A stretch of DNA of 25,764 nt from DASZMX01 sp035551475 (GCA_035551475.1 DASZMX010000152.1:1-25764); one strand, 5' to 3'. Positions 8,102 through 15,902 are shown, counted from the first letter of the stretch. A program made the numbers and translations. The notes: generated by a model from the letters alone, not told the origin.

Positions 8102-9993
8102 AACGCAGGCTCCCGTTGATCTTCGCCGCGGTTTTCGCCGCCTGGTTTCTTTCCGGCGCGCAACCGCCCAAGTCCGAAAACGGCTTTGACATGGCGGCGT
8201 TTGGCCGCCTGCCGGTGTTGCGCGACGGCCGCTTGCAGCCGCTGGATTCGGTGGCGCGGAATTCCCTCCTCACGATCAGCGGGAAATCCATTGTGCGGTT
8301 GACAAATGGACCGCCGCTGTCCGCCACGCGCTGGCTGCTGGACACGATGACGCGCCCGCAAATCGCGGACACGTACCCCATTTTCCGCGTGCAACATCCC
8401 GACCTCGGCGGTCTCTTCGGAGTGAATAATGCCACGCTCACCTCGCTTTCGTTCAACGACATCACCAACGAATTTGAGCATCTGCAATCGCAGGTGGACA
8501 AGCTCCGCACCACCGAGAGCAGCCTGGGCGACGAAGCGGAAAAACTGCGCACGCCGTACCAGAAGGATTTGATGCACCTTTGGAGCAGTCTCACGCTCTA
8601 TCAACGCCTCAAAAACAGCCTCGAAGCCGAAGGCACGACCGATTTTAAAGAGGAATTGGAAATTTACGCCGAATCCATCACGCCCGGGAAAATGGCGCTG
8701 TTGCAGGCGGAGGACAAAAAGGACGCCAACCAGGAAGATTTGCAGCGCATCAGCGCCTTCTTCAATCGTTACCAGGAATTGGCGCGCCTTGCCGACCCGC
8801 TCATCATTCCACCGCGCCCTGATCAGCCCCGCAATGCATGGTCGAATATCGGGACCAATTTGCTGCAATCCATGCGCGATGGCGAAATCCATCCCGCGGC
8901 GCTTTCTTACGCCGCCCTTTCCACGGCCTACAATCACGCCGACGCGCCCGCCTTCAATCAGGCCATCGTGAAATATCGGGTCTGGCTTCAGGAAAATAAT
9001 TTGTATCCCGCCCTGAAAAAGGGCTCCCAGGAATATTTCTTCAATCAGATGGAGCCATTTTACAAGGCGATGATCATTTACGTCGCCGCCCTGCTGCTGG
9101 GCTGTCTCTATTGGGTGAATCTCTCCGAATGGATGCGCCGTTCGGGTTTTGCGCTGCTGGCGCTGGCCTTTGTCATTCACACCTTTGGCCTGCTGTTTCG
9201 CATGTATTTGGAAGGCCGGCCGCCGGTGACGAACCTCTATTCGTCCGCCATTTTTATCGGCTGGGGCTCATGCCTGTTGGGCATTATTTTGGAGAGAATA
9301 TTTAAAGGCGCCATCGGCCTGGTTTCCGCGGGATTCATTGGCTTCATCACCTTAATCATCGCGCATCACCTGGCTTTAAGCGGCGACACCATGGAAATGT
9401 TGCGCGCCGTCCTGGACACCAATATCTGGCTGGCCACTCACGTGGTTGTGGTCACCACCGGTTACGCCTCGATGTTTGTCGCCGGCTTGCTCGCCATTAT
9501 TTATATCGTGCGCGGATTCTTCACGCGCACATTGACGCCGGACCTCGCGCGAAATTTGACCCGCATGGTTTATGGCATCGTATGTTTCGCCACGCTTTTT
9601 AGCTTTGTCGGCACGATTCTCGGCGGGATTTGGGCCGATCAATCGTGGGGCCGGTTCTGGGGTTGGGATCCGAAGGAAAACGGCGCGCTCCTCATTGTCC
9701 TCTGGAACGCCGTCATATTGCACGCGCGTTGGGGCGGCATGATTCGCGAGCGTGGTTTGATGGCCATGGCGGTGTTCGGCAATATCGTCACCAGCTTTTC
9801 GTGGTTCGGCGTCAATATGCTGGGCATTGGCCTGCATTCGTATGGATTCATGGACAAAGCGCTTTTTTGGCTGATCGCCTTCGATGTCAGCCAGGTTATT
9901 TTGATAGTCTTGACGTTGCTGCCCGCGCGTTACTGGGCCAGCTTGCGGCCCGCCGCTCCGACCTCTTCGCCCTCCACCCCCATCCCCGCATGA
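8098..9993 (+). CDS. CcsA/ResC-type haem exporter and cytochrome c synthase subunit
   Basis: The protein has 631 residues. An N-terminal signal-like segment precedes a large, partly coiled-coil extracytoplasmic region to about residue 320. After that come about eight membrane segments. The haem-handling WWD-type motif GIWADQSWGRFWGWDPKENG lies near residues 510-530, and conserved histidines occur in AFVIHTFGLLFRMYLEGRP and GIGLHSYGF. Standalone CcsA proteins are about 300-400 residues; this one resembles the long forms in Bacteroidota and Verrucomicrobiota. It overlaps the ResB gene and the next gene by 4 nt each. Together with ResB it should supply mature c-type cytochromes such as the one encoded at 13835-14221. 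Confidence 0.92.
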   Translation: MKRRLPLIFAAVFAAWFLSGAQPPKSENGFDMAAFGRLPVLRDGRLQPLDSVARNSLLTISGKSIVRLTNGPPLSATRWLLDTMTRPQIADTYPIFRVQHPDLGGLFGVNNATLTSLSFNDITNEFEHLQSQVDKLRTTESSLGDEAEKLRTPYQKDLMHLWSSLTLYQRLKNSLEAEGTTDFKEELEIYAESITPGKMALLQAEDKKDANQEDLQRISAFFNRYQELARLADPLIIPPRPDQPRNAWSNIGTNLLQSMRDGEIHPAALSYAALSTAYNHADAPAFNQAIVKYRVWLQENNLYPALKKGSQEYFFNQMEPFYKAMIIYVAALLLGCLYWVNLSEWMRRSGFALLALAFVIHTFGLLFRMYLEGRPPVTNLYSSAIFIGWGSCLLGIILERIFKGAIGLVSAGFIGFITLIIAHHLALSGDTMEMLRAVLDTNIWLATHVVVVTTGYASMFVAGLLAIIYIVRGFFTRTLTPDLARNLTRMVYGIVCFATLFSFVGTILGGIWADQSWGRFWGWDPKENGALLIVLWNAVILHARWGGMIRERGLMAMAVFGNIVTSFSWFGVNMLGIGLHSYGFMDKALFWLIAFDVSQVILIVLTLLPARYWASLRPAAPTSSPSTPIPA

Positions 9994-10646
9994 ACGTGAA
10001 AACCTTGCTTGGCCTGGCCGCCGCCGCCGCGCTGCCGCTCCACGCCGAAAACGCCCGGTTGCCCTACGCCGCGATCTATCATATGGAGCGCATCCAGGGA
10101 GAATTGGCCCACACTTACACCAATCTGGTGGTCATCCTCCGCATCACCCCGACCGTCAAGACGAATTCTCTGCAAGTTTACATCGACGCCAAATCCGGCC
10201 GCATCCCCGTCACCGTCGGGCCCGACGGCGATTTCAACGTCCCCTTGCGTGACGACCTGCTCGCCGACGAAACCTGGATCGTCACCAACCAGCCCAAAGG
10301 CACCATGAAACTGGATTGGGGCCTGGCGCTCGCCGTGGACCGCGTCGCCAGCCCCACCCGATATGGCCGCCTCATGAAACCCGTGCGCGATTGCGAATAC
10401 GTGGAAGCCCGCATGCGCGAAGTCCTGCCCACCACCGCCAAGATCAACATCACTGGCCTGAAGATCACTTTTCCCTCCACCGCCGCCTCGCCCTCCGTCA
10501 CCATCCACAGCCGCACCGGCCTACAAAAACTCGGCGCCGGCCCCCAGCGCGACGTCATTATCCCCCTGAATGCCGCCTGGCTGGACGAAGACCCCGAGAT
10601 TTCCTTTTCCGCCCCGCCCGAGAAACAGGAACTCATCGGTGATTAG
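9990..10646 (+). CDS. Secreted protein of unknown function at the end of the cytochrome c maturation operon
   Basis: The product has 218 residues. A signal peptide (MNVKTLLGLAAAAALPLHAE) is followed by a mostly beta-type domain beginning LPYAAIYHMERIQGEL. The opening and the PVTVGPDGDFNVPLRDDLL segment faintly recall DUF2987-type periplasmic proteins; I could not confirm this. It starts in an ATGA overlap with the CcsA gene, so it is the fourth gene of the operon. The start is chosen for the signal peptide and the overlap. No catalytic motif is visible. Confidence 0.75.
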   Translation: MNVKTLLGLAAAAALPLHAENARLPYAAIYHMERIQGELAHTYTNLVVILRITPTVKTNSLQVYIDAKSGRIPVTVGPDGDFNVPLRDDLLADETWIVTNQPKGTMKLDWGLALAVDRVASPTRYGRLMKPVRDCEYVEARMREVLPTTAKINITGLKITFPSTAASPSVTIHSRTGLQKLGAGPQRDVIIPLNAAWLDEDPEISFSAPPEKQELIGD

Positions 10647-10658
10647 CGCGAAAAGCGT

Positions 10659-10687
10659 TTGACGCCCGCCCGTCAGCCCCCTAAATT
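10659..10687 (+). promoter_or_regulatory. Promoter of tRNA-Asn
   Basis: TTGACG (10659-10664) and TAAATT (10682-10687) are separated by 17 nt. The predicted start lies about 8 nt before the mature tRNA 5' end at 10702. Spacing and position fit a tRNA promoter. Confidence 0.55.
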
Positions 10688-10701
10688 ACCCGCTCTTGGG
10701 T

Positions 10702-10776
10702 TCCAAAGTAGCTCAATGGTAGAGCACGCGGCTGTTAACCGTGGGGTTGTAGGTTCGAGTCCTACCTTTGGAGCCA
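10702..10776 (+). tRNA. tRNA-Asn (anticodon GTT)
   Basis: A full cloverleaf can be folded. The acceptor TCCAAAG pairs with CTTTGGA (10766-10772). The D arm is GCTC/GAGC and the anticodon stem CGCGG/CCGTG encloses loop CTGTTAA with GTT at 10734-10736. The T arm GTAGG/CCTAC encloses TTCGAGT. The discriminator is G and CCA is encoded (10774-10776). The DNA downstream changes in character, as is common behind tRNA genes used as integration sites. Confidence 0.97.
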
Positions 10777-11289
10777 TTTCTGTTTGGCTTCAAAATCAAG
10801 GACTTAGCGAAGTGGGGAAGCGGCAAGAACGGTCAAGTGCCAGCAGTTTGAAAATCGCTCACGTTGTCTCGCACGTTTCAGCGTATCTGAAGCCGGTACG
10901 GTATATTGTCGCTTTCAAAGTTCGTGGACATTTTCGGCAATGACACAACGACCCTCGTGCCCGTGTCGGTCCGATGATTGCAACCCATTGAAAATCGCGC
11001 CACAACATTAGCCACTAAATTCCTGATGAGCGGCAAACAATGGCTCGGACTTTCATTGACACGCCGGAACGAAAGTCGAAAACTGCCGTTATGGCATCCC
11101 GACTTTCCAAGAAGTTGCGTGAGGAAAACCCAGCAACCTTACTGGCTCTACTCGTCCGCCACCGCAATCGGATGACCGACGAATCAGTCTCTTTGATGTT
11201 GTTACGGCAACGGATGCAGGCGTTACGCAACCGGCAAAGAGCGCGACAAACATTTGCTGGACGAGGGTGAGCTTAAGAGCGAAGGGCTT
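10777..11289. other. 513-nt stretch with no convincing gene
   Basis: Between tRNA-Asn and the HAD gene I see no recognisable protein. A frame at 11040-11270 (76 codons, Arg-rich product) is open, but it has no clear ribosome site and no family I know. No repeat of the tRNA 3' end was found here. The stretch may be decayed accessory DNA. Confidence 0.4.
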
Positions 11290-12159
11290 ATGCCTCCTCC
11301 AAACGAGATAATTGCAGTCGTTTTCGATTTCGACGACACGCTGGTTCCCGACTCGACAACACTTTTTCTGGCCTCTCGAAATATCGATACCACGGACTTT
11401 TGGCAGACCCAAGCCAAGGCATTGATTGACGAAGGGTTTGAGCCAACGCTTGCTTACCTGCAATTGATGCTCGAACGGGTTGGGACTGAGAAGGCTCTGG
11501 GCTGCCTGAAACGTTCTGATTTGCATAAATTCGGCGGGACCTTGGACGACAAATTCTATCAAGGTTTGCCGCAAATGTTCAAAGACCTGCGGAATGTCGT
11601 TCGGAAGCTCAAGAACATTGAAATCGAATTCTACATTATCTCGAGTGGTCTCTTGGACATAATTCGAGGCAGCAAAATCGTCCGGGATAATTTCAAAGCG
11701 GTGTACGCCTGCGAATTCCAAGAAAATGGCGTTGGTCATTTGGCGCGAATCAAACGATGCATTTCATTCACGGAGAAAACTCGGTACCTCTTCGAAATAA
11801 ATAAGGGACTGCCGATTGACGGAACACATCGGAATCCTCACCTTGTCAATAGGGACATTCCAGAAGCAAATCGACGCGTCCATTTCTGCAATTTGATTTA
11901 CGTCGGAGACGGCTTGACGGACATCCCGTGTTTTTCCCTTGTGAAAAAGAGCGGCGGGACAACATTCGGGGTTTTCCATCCCGAATCAGAACAATCGGCA
12001 AAGCGCGCTTTGCTGGAGTTCCTGAGGACCGACCGCGTTGTCAGTTGCCATGCTCCAAAGTATCGGAAAAGCGATGAATTGGGTTCGTTGTTGCGAACCG
12101 CCGTCATCCAAATATGCCAGACTATTGACCTTAAACGGCAGGGTGCGCTGGGCTCATGA
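11290..12159 (+). CDS. HAD-superfamily phosphatase-like hydrolase
   Basis: The 289-residue cytoplasmic protein has the four HAD motifs. Motif I is VVFDFDDTLVPDSTT, with nucleophile Asp13 and acid/base Asp15. Motif II is in FYIISSGLLDIIRG. A Lys for motif III may be among the basic residues of the mid-region. Motif IV is IYVGDGLTDIPCFSLV. The layout resembles phosphoserine-phosphatase-like HADs with an alpha-helical cap after motif I (about residues 20-100). The substrate is not known. The ATG at 11290 is preceded by GAAGGG at a workable distance; a TTG at 11254 would add 12 residues. The gene lies in an accessory stretch after tRNA-Asn and its codon use is less GC-biased than the core genes, suggesting transfer. 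Confidence 0.8.
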   Translation: MPPPNEIIAVVFDFDDTLVPDSTTLFLASRNIDTTDFWQTQAKALIDEGFEPTLAYLQLMLERVGTEKALGCLKRSDLHKFGGTLDDKFYQGLPQMFKDLRNVVRKLKNIEIEFYIISSGLLDIIRGSKIVRDNFKAVYACEFQENGVGHLARIKRCISFTEKTRYLFEINKGLPIDGTHRNPHLVNRDIPEANRRVHFCNLIYVGDGLTDIPCFSLVKKSGGTTFGVFHPESEQSAKRALLEFLRTDRVVSCHAPKYRKSDELGSLLRTAVIQICQTIDLKRQGALGS

Positions 12160-12430
12160 CAACGAAGACACATGTTGTTTTAACGGATTGTTGGTTGCAT
12201 TAAACTACGTCTCGCCGAACCCCACACGGTTTAGCGAAAAAGTTGCGACCATCGCTCCGGTTGACCGTGTTGGCACTTGGAAACATGGAGATTTGACTTT
12301 GGTTTTCCGCAAATCGATTACCAGATTTTTCCAAAGCGATTTGCCGGACGATGAAATCCGAAAGCAGATTACTACCGAAGCGAAGATTGACATTCAGACT
12401 GTGACTTTCCGCCCTGCTGAAGTTGTTTAG
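12038..12430 (+). CDS. Doubtful reading frame downstream of the HAD gene
   Basis: This frame overlaps the 3' end of the HAD gene. Its second half reads like protein (about 85 residues from GLLVALNYVSPNPTRF to the end), with the mixed helix/strand pattern of VGTWKHGDLTLVFRKS. No ATG in this frame lies close before that part; TTG codons near 12185 are the only local starts. It may be a short gene with an unusual start, or the tail of a degraded one. I do not recognise a family. Confidence 0.25.
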   Translation: MSVAMLQSIGKAMNWVRCCEPPSSKYARLLTLNGRVRWAHDNEDTCCFNGLLVALNYVSPNPTRFSEKVATIAPVDRVGTWKHGDLTLVFRKSITRFFQSDLPDDEIRKQITTEAKIDIQTVTFRPAEVV

Positions 12431-12560
12431 TGAACTGATAGTTTCTATGGCCAATCCCGCAAATAATGGCCGAACTTCGCCGTTTTAGGTGCTAGCAAAC
12501 GGCACGTAAAAACGTGGTGACGGAGTAAAGAAGATTTCGCTTGATTTACGAGGAGAAATA

Positions 12561-12613
12561 TGTCAGCGGGCAGTGAAAACTAGCCAGGCTGGGTCGTTTC
12601 AAAACCAGCCACT
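12561..12613 (+). repeat. Left inverted end with two tandem units
   Basis: The inner unit, GGTCGTTTCAAAACCAGCCA, is at 12592-12611. A more diverged outer unit, GGGCAGTGAAAACTAGCCA, is at 12568-12586. The inner 32 nt match the right end with one mismatch. Confidence 0.8.
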
Positions 12614-12670
12614 TCAGGCGCGTCGTTCATATCACGGGCCCAACGCGTCGCGCCAGGTATCGTTCGTTTT

Positions 12671-13003
12671 TTAATGCGGGAGGGAATGCTCCCCGCCGAT
12701 GGAGCATGTGGGTTCGTCTCCGACTTTGCCGATAGTGTAGACACCGCCCTTGGGGCAACGAGGGATCTCGCCGACCGGCCCTCTTTCTGTATAGGGGAGT
12801 ATGTCGTTCCAAGTGACTGCCGCACCGTTCGTTTTGTTGTGTTCCAAAGCCCATTGTGCTTTGGCTGCGTCAATCAGTCTTAAATTATTCGTGCAGGCAT
12901 TGCTGCTGGGGGTTGACCGTGCGCGGATAAAAGTTGGTATTGCCCAAGCAAGGCAGGCAACAACCCCAGCGGCTGCGATCACGATTGATAGTTTTTTCGT
13001 CAT
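12671..13003 (-). CDS. Small pseudopilin-like (type II secretion G-like) membrane protein
   Basis: The product has 110 residues from the ATG at 13003. One N-terminal hydrophobic segment (LSIVIAAAGVVACLAWAIP) precedes a soluble domain with SNACTNNLRLIDAAKAQWAL and a Cys-rich tail, IPRCPKGGVYTIGKVG then PTCSIGGEH. This tail is familiar from small pseudopilin-like proteins of Verrucomicrobiota and Planctomycetota, usually annotated as type II secretion protein G. It lacks a classical GFTLIE prepilin cleavage motif. A frame open to 13183 exists, but the upstream residues do not look like protein. The gene lies inside the IS21-like ends. Confidence 0.7.
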   Translation of the reverse strand: MTKKLSIVIAAAGVVACLAWAIPTFIRARSTPSSNACTNNLRLIDAAKAQWALEHNKTNGAAVTWNDILPYTERGPVGEIPRCPKGGVYTIGKVGDEPTCSIGGEHSLPH

Positions 13004-13084
13004 GGGTTCAGTGCTGATATAATTAACGCCGGGTGGCGCCGTTTGTTTCGCGCGTGTCCAACATGGACGCTCGGCGCAACGAGT

Positions 13085-13140
13085 TAAAACGAGCCGGGGC
13101 CGCAAGCTAGGGCTCGGCAGCTCGGCCCCGGCTCGTTTTA
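13085..13140. repeat. 18-bp perfect stem-loop flanked by A and T runs
   Basis: TAAAACGAGCCGGGGCCG (13085-13102) pairs perfectly with 13123-13140 across a 20-nt loop. The GC-rich stem sits between an A run and a T run, so it would act as an intrinsic terminator read from either side. Yet it lies between two divergent genes, where a terminator is not expected. It may insulate the cargo genes, or be a protein-binding or repeat element. Confidence 0.8.
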
Positions 13141-13207
13141 TCTCGCTACGACGCTCCCAGAAAAACCTCGATACGATCGCCATAAAATCATATTTTAGAC
13201 CTATCGC

Positions 13208-13660
13208 ATGTCGGACAATTGGCTCATTCTAATCCCGAAATCTCCGAGCTATGTTCCTTCCCTGGAAGCGCAGGACCGAGCCGTCGCCCTCGTTAAAACT
13301 ATCGCACCCGAATCGGACGAAGTTAAAGCCGAAGTAAGCAAGTATCCGCGGTTGATTGACTGCGGCGCAAATTTGGAGAAAATCACCTGCCCCAATTGCC
13401 ATGTGGAGCTGCGCGTCGATTGGTGGGCTGATTGGGTGTCCAAGGAAGAGGAATTAAATTTCCCATTAAAACCGACGCAATTACCTTGCTGCGGCACGAC
13501 CCAATGTCTGGCCGACCTCTTTTATGATTGGCCGCAAGGATTTGCTCGCTTCAGCCTAGAGGCGATGAATCCCAATATTCCAGACTTACCGCCAGGGGCA
13601 GATCTCGGTTTTGAAAATATGCTGGGATGCAGCCTTCTTAAAATCTGGCAACATCTTTAA
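13208..13660 (+). CDS. Cys-rich cytoplasmic protein of unknown function
   Basis: The 150-residue protein opens MSDNWLILIPKSPSYVPS, without a signal peptide. A likely metal site is made by CPNCHVEL (about residues 61-68) and PCCGTTQCL (about 97-105). Between and after them are conserved-looking aromatic segments, RVDWWADWV and FYDWPQGFARFSLEA. It resembles a widespread family of uncharacterised proteins with this Cys/Trp pattern; I know no function for it. It is inside the IS21-like ends, divergent from the pseudopilin-like gene. Confidence 0.65.
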   Translation: MSDNWLILIPKSPSYVPSLEAQDRAVALVKTIAPESDEVKAEVSKYPRLIDCGANLEKITCPNCHVELRVDWWADWVSKEEELNFPLKPTQLPCCGTTQCLADLFYDWPQGFARFSLEAMNPNIPDLPPGADLGFENMLGCSLLKIWQHL

Positions 13661-13720
13661 GACATACCGCAAAATAATTTGCCAACCTTGGCGGATACGT
13701 TCTCTATCAACTCGTTTCAG

Positions 13721-13774
13721 AGTGGCTGGTTTTGAATCGACCCAGCCTGGCTGGTTTTCAATTGACCGGTGACA
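13721..13774 (-). repeat. Right inverted end with two tandem units
   Basis: On the minus strand the outer unit is GGTCAATTGAAAACCAGCCA (13767-13748) and the inner unit is GGTCGATTCAAAACCAGCCA (13742-13723). They differ at two positions and repeat every 25 nt. This end is better preserved than the left one. Confidence 0.8.
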
Positions 13775-13834
13775 TTATAACACGCCTCGCGTCAAGAAGG
13801 CCTTGGATAAGGCTGCAGAAAAAACGGCGTGGGT

Positions 13835-14221
13835 TTATAGGGAGCGGATGAAAGCAACCAATGCCTGGACTTCGGTGTGAGACAGTTTTGCGCCAAATTT
13901 CGGCATTTCACCTTTTACGCCGTTTTCGATGAGGGCGGCGAGGCGGGCCTCGGATTTTCGCACGCCGTGCAAGTCCGGGCCTTCGTCGCCGGTGGCGTCG
14001 GAGGCGTGGCAATGAGCGCAATTCATCAGGAACAACCGGCGTCCGGCGCTGACTAATTCTGATTGACTGTAAGGCGTTTCGGGCGTCCCGGCGGCTGGCG
14101 TCAATTTTTCCGCGGGGGAACTTCCCGCGCCGGTCGCGCCGAAGTTGAACGTCAAATAAATGGCTAGGAGCGCGCCGGTCCAGGGCGCGAGGCGGCGAAG
14201 CACGGGCGGCAAAGGTCTCAT
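13835..14221 (-). CDS. Membrane-anchored class I cytochrome c
   Basis: The 128-residue protein has an uncleaved-type N-terminal anchor (APWTGALLAIYLTFNFG) and a small cytochrome c domain. The haem-binding motif is Cys68-Ala-His-Cys71-His72 in LMNCAHCHASDATGDEGPDL. The likely sixth ligand is Met106 in GVKGEMPKFG. It is an electron carrier on the outer face of the membrane and a client of the ResB/CcsA system encoded at 6848-9993. Its start is 10 nt after the stop of the metallophosphoesterase gene, so the two form an operon. I chose the ATG at 14221; a frame open to 14278 would overlap that gene. Confidence 0.9.
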   Translation of the reverse strand: MRPLPPVLRRLAPWTGALLAIYLTFNFGATGAGSSPAEKLTPAAGTPETPYSQSELVSAGRRLFLMNCAHCHASDATGDEGPDLHGVRKSEARLAALIENGVKGEMPKFGAKLSHTEVQALVAFIRSL

Positions 14222-14231
14222 GGCTAATGGC

Positions 14232-15176
14232 TCAACCAAGGGCGGCGTCCACGAGCGCCAGGCTATGGTTGCCTTCAATGTAATTTACTTCTGTGATGCC
14301 GAGCGTCTTGGGAAGGATCGCGGGGTCCACCTTCATCGGACCTGGTTTGGGCGCGGCGCCGGGTTTGGGCTGGGGGAAGGCGGTGGACATGGCGGTGTGA
14401 AACGTCACGTTGCCCTCCACTTTTTTCATGGTTTGATGGATGTGGCCGTTGAGAACGGTGACGGAGCCGAAGCCTTTTAAATACCCGAGCGCGCGTTCCG
14501 CGTCCTCGGTGCCCCAGCCCCAAGCGGGATAGATCGCCCAAAGCGGCACATGGGCGAAAACGACGATCGGCGTGCTGCTCGAGAGCGAGCTGACATCGTC
14601 TTTCAGCCACGCCAATTGTTCTTCGCCCAAACGGCCCAGGCCGCCCTCGGCAATGTTCAGCACATTGACAAGACCGATGAAATGAACGCCTCGTTGATTG
14701 AAGCTGAACCAGCCCCCGTCTGTGGTGTTCTTGCCGTGACGCGCCATATACTCTTTGCCGTTGTCGCTGATGACATCGTGTTCGCCGGGCACGAAGAAGA
14801 TTTGACCGGTCTTGGCGGTCTTGAGCAGTTGATCGAGCGTGTCAAATTCCTCGGGCTCGGAAAGGTGGGTCAAGTCGCCGGTGTGCAAGATGAAGTCCGG
14901 AGCCTGGGGGAGCGCATTGATCCTGGCGATGGCCTGTTGGAGCGTGCCAATGACATCGGTGTTGGCCGGCTTGTTAAAGCCAATGTGGCTATCGCTGATT
15001 TGCACAAAACTAAAATCGCCGCGGGACGGTTCCGCGGCCCAAGCGCCCGAGGGGCTTAAAATCCGAGAGGCCAGGACGCCGCCGCCGACGGTCCAGAGCA
15101 CGCCTGTGCCAGCCCAGGCCATGCATTGTAAAAAGCCGCGGCGATCGACGCCGTCGTTCGCGGAGTTGTGTTCCAG
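14232..15176 (-). CDS. Tat-exported metallophosphoesterase (calcineurin-like)
   Basis: The catalytic part carries the usual metal-ligand blocks: QISDSHIGF, HTGDLTHL, VPGEHDVI, VFAHVPLW and NGHIHQTM. GEHD replaces the more common GNHD. The first ATG is at 15122, but the codons just before it (15146-15123) read DRRGFLQC in frame, a twin-arginine motif, followed by the hydrophobic MAWAGTGVLWTVGGG. The real start must therefore be upstream. No ATG, GTG or TTG lies between the Tat motif and an in-frame TGA just inside 15260; a CTG at 15176 is the best candidate. The protein would act in the periplasm on an unknown phosphoester. It is co-transcribed with the cytochrome c gene. Confidence 0.8.
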   Translation of the reverse strand: MEHNSANDGVDRRGFLQCMAWAGTGVLWTVGGGVLASRILSPSGAWAAEPSRGDFSFVQISDSHIGFNKPANTDVIGTLQQAIARINALPQAPDFILHTGDLTHLSEPEEFDTLDQLLKTAKTGQIFFVPGEHDVISDNGKEYMARHGKNTTDGGWFSFNQRGVHFIGLVNVLNIAEGGLGRLGEEQLAWLKDDVSSLSSSTPIVVFAHVPLWAIYPAWGWGTEDAERALGYLKGFGSVTVLNGHIHQTMKKVEGNVTFHTAMSTAFPQPKPGAAPKPGPMKVDPAILPKTLGITEVNYIEGNHSLALVDAALG

Positions 15177-15241
15177 GTGGTCGGAGCCGGCCGGGAGCCG
15201 GCGAAGTTCTGTGATTCGTTTGTTTTTCCGCGCCGCCGGAT

Positions 15242-15808
15242 TTGCGTCAGCGCATCAGGTCTGAATTGCCTCGGCCGGCGGAAAGCGGACGGCGCTGGAT
15301 TTCTTGGAATTGGGGAGGCTGGGCGCCGTTGACGGCGGCAATGGTCATGAGCGGGTTGGTGATTTTGTTGAGCATCACCGTTACGCGTCCTTCCGCCCAG
15401 CAACAATTGGCGCGTGAACTTGTGTCCGGTCATGTCCGTTCTTTACAGGCCGGCCACGAACTGGATGTCGCTTCGACCGATCAACACACCGTCAAACCTT
15501 GGTTCGAGGGGAAGCTGGATTTCGCGCCGCCGGTCAAGGACTTGGCCGCCCAAGGCTATCCGCTCATGGGCGGTCGGCTGGATTATTTGACAGACCGGCC
15601 GGTCGCGGCGCTGGTTTTTCAGCGCCACAAACATGTCATCAATCTTTTCGTCTGGCCGGGGGATGCCCGAGATTCCGCGCCGGCCGCCGGACCCGCTTTT
15701 CATGGCTACAATCTGGCGCACTGGGCCGCCGGCGGAATGACCTTTTGGGCCGTGTCCGATTTGAACGAAAAGGAATTGATGGATTTCGCCCGCGCGTATG
15801 CGCCATGA
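15242..15808 (+). CDS. Anti-sigma-factor-like membrane protein lacking its N-terminal zinc domain
   Basis: The product, from a TTG at 15242, has 188 residues. After APPDLRQRIRSELPRP come one membrane segment (APLTAAMVMSGLVILLSI) and an extracytoplasmic domain with TDQHTVKPWFEGKLDFAPP, GGRLDYLTDRPVAALVFQ and HKHVINLFVWP. These are typical of RsiW-like transmembrane anti-sigma regulators. In that family an N-terminal zinc-binding anti-sigma domain comes first. Here family-like sequence starts only after an in-frame TGA at 15212-15214, so that domain is missing. The gene may be a truncated relic or a membrane sensor without sigma binding. No ECF sigma gene is adjacent. Confidence 0.65.
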   Translation: MRQRIRSELPRPAESGRRWISWNWGGWAPLTAAMVMSGLVILLSITVTRPSAQQQLARELVSGHVRSLQAGHELDVASTDQHTVKPWFEGKLDFAPPVKDLAAQGYPLMGGRLDYLTDRPVAALVFQRHKHVINLFVWPGDARDSAPAAGPAFHGYNLAHWAAGGMTFWAVSDLNEKELMDFARAYAP

Positions 15809-15902
15809 CCGTCTGCACATCAGCCGGCGCGGCATCGTGATGGTCAACCTCTGATGAAAAATCCGTGGTAATTTGGGGAATCTTTGTCCAACCTGAATTG
15901 CC

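Larger units (their letters stand above)
12561..13774. mobile_element. 1.2-kb segment with IS21-like ends but no transposase
   Basis: The two ends are inverted copies of each other over about 53 nt (12561-12613 and 13721-13774). They begin TGTCA and finish TGACA. Each end holds two tandem copies of a ~20-nt unit, the arrangement known from IS21-family ends, where the IstA transposase binds. Inside there is no istA or istB; instead there are a pseudopilin-like gene, a Cys-rich protein gene and a long stem-loop. I see no clear target duplication (the left flank ends AAATA, the right begins TTATA). It may be a non-autonomous element with cargo, or two remnants of separate insertions. Confidence 0.55.

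Noticed and set aside
8023..9180. 385-codon frame antisense to the CcsA gene
   Set aside because: A shadow of a certain gene, without domain or start context.
10659..10943. Open frame across tRNA-Asn with SSSMVEHAAVNRGVVGSS
   Set aside because: This is the translation of the tRNA itself, a well-known artefact.
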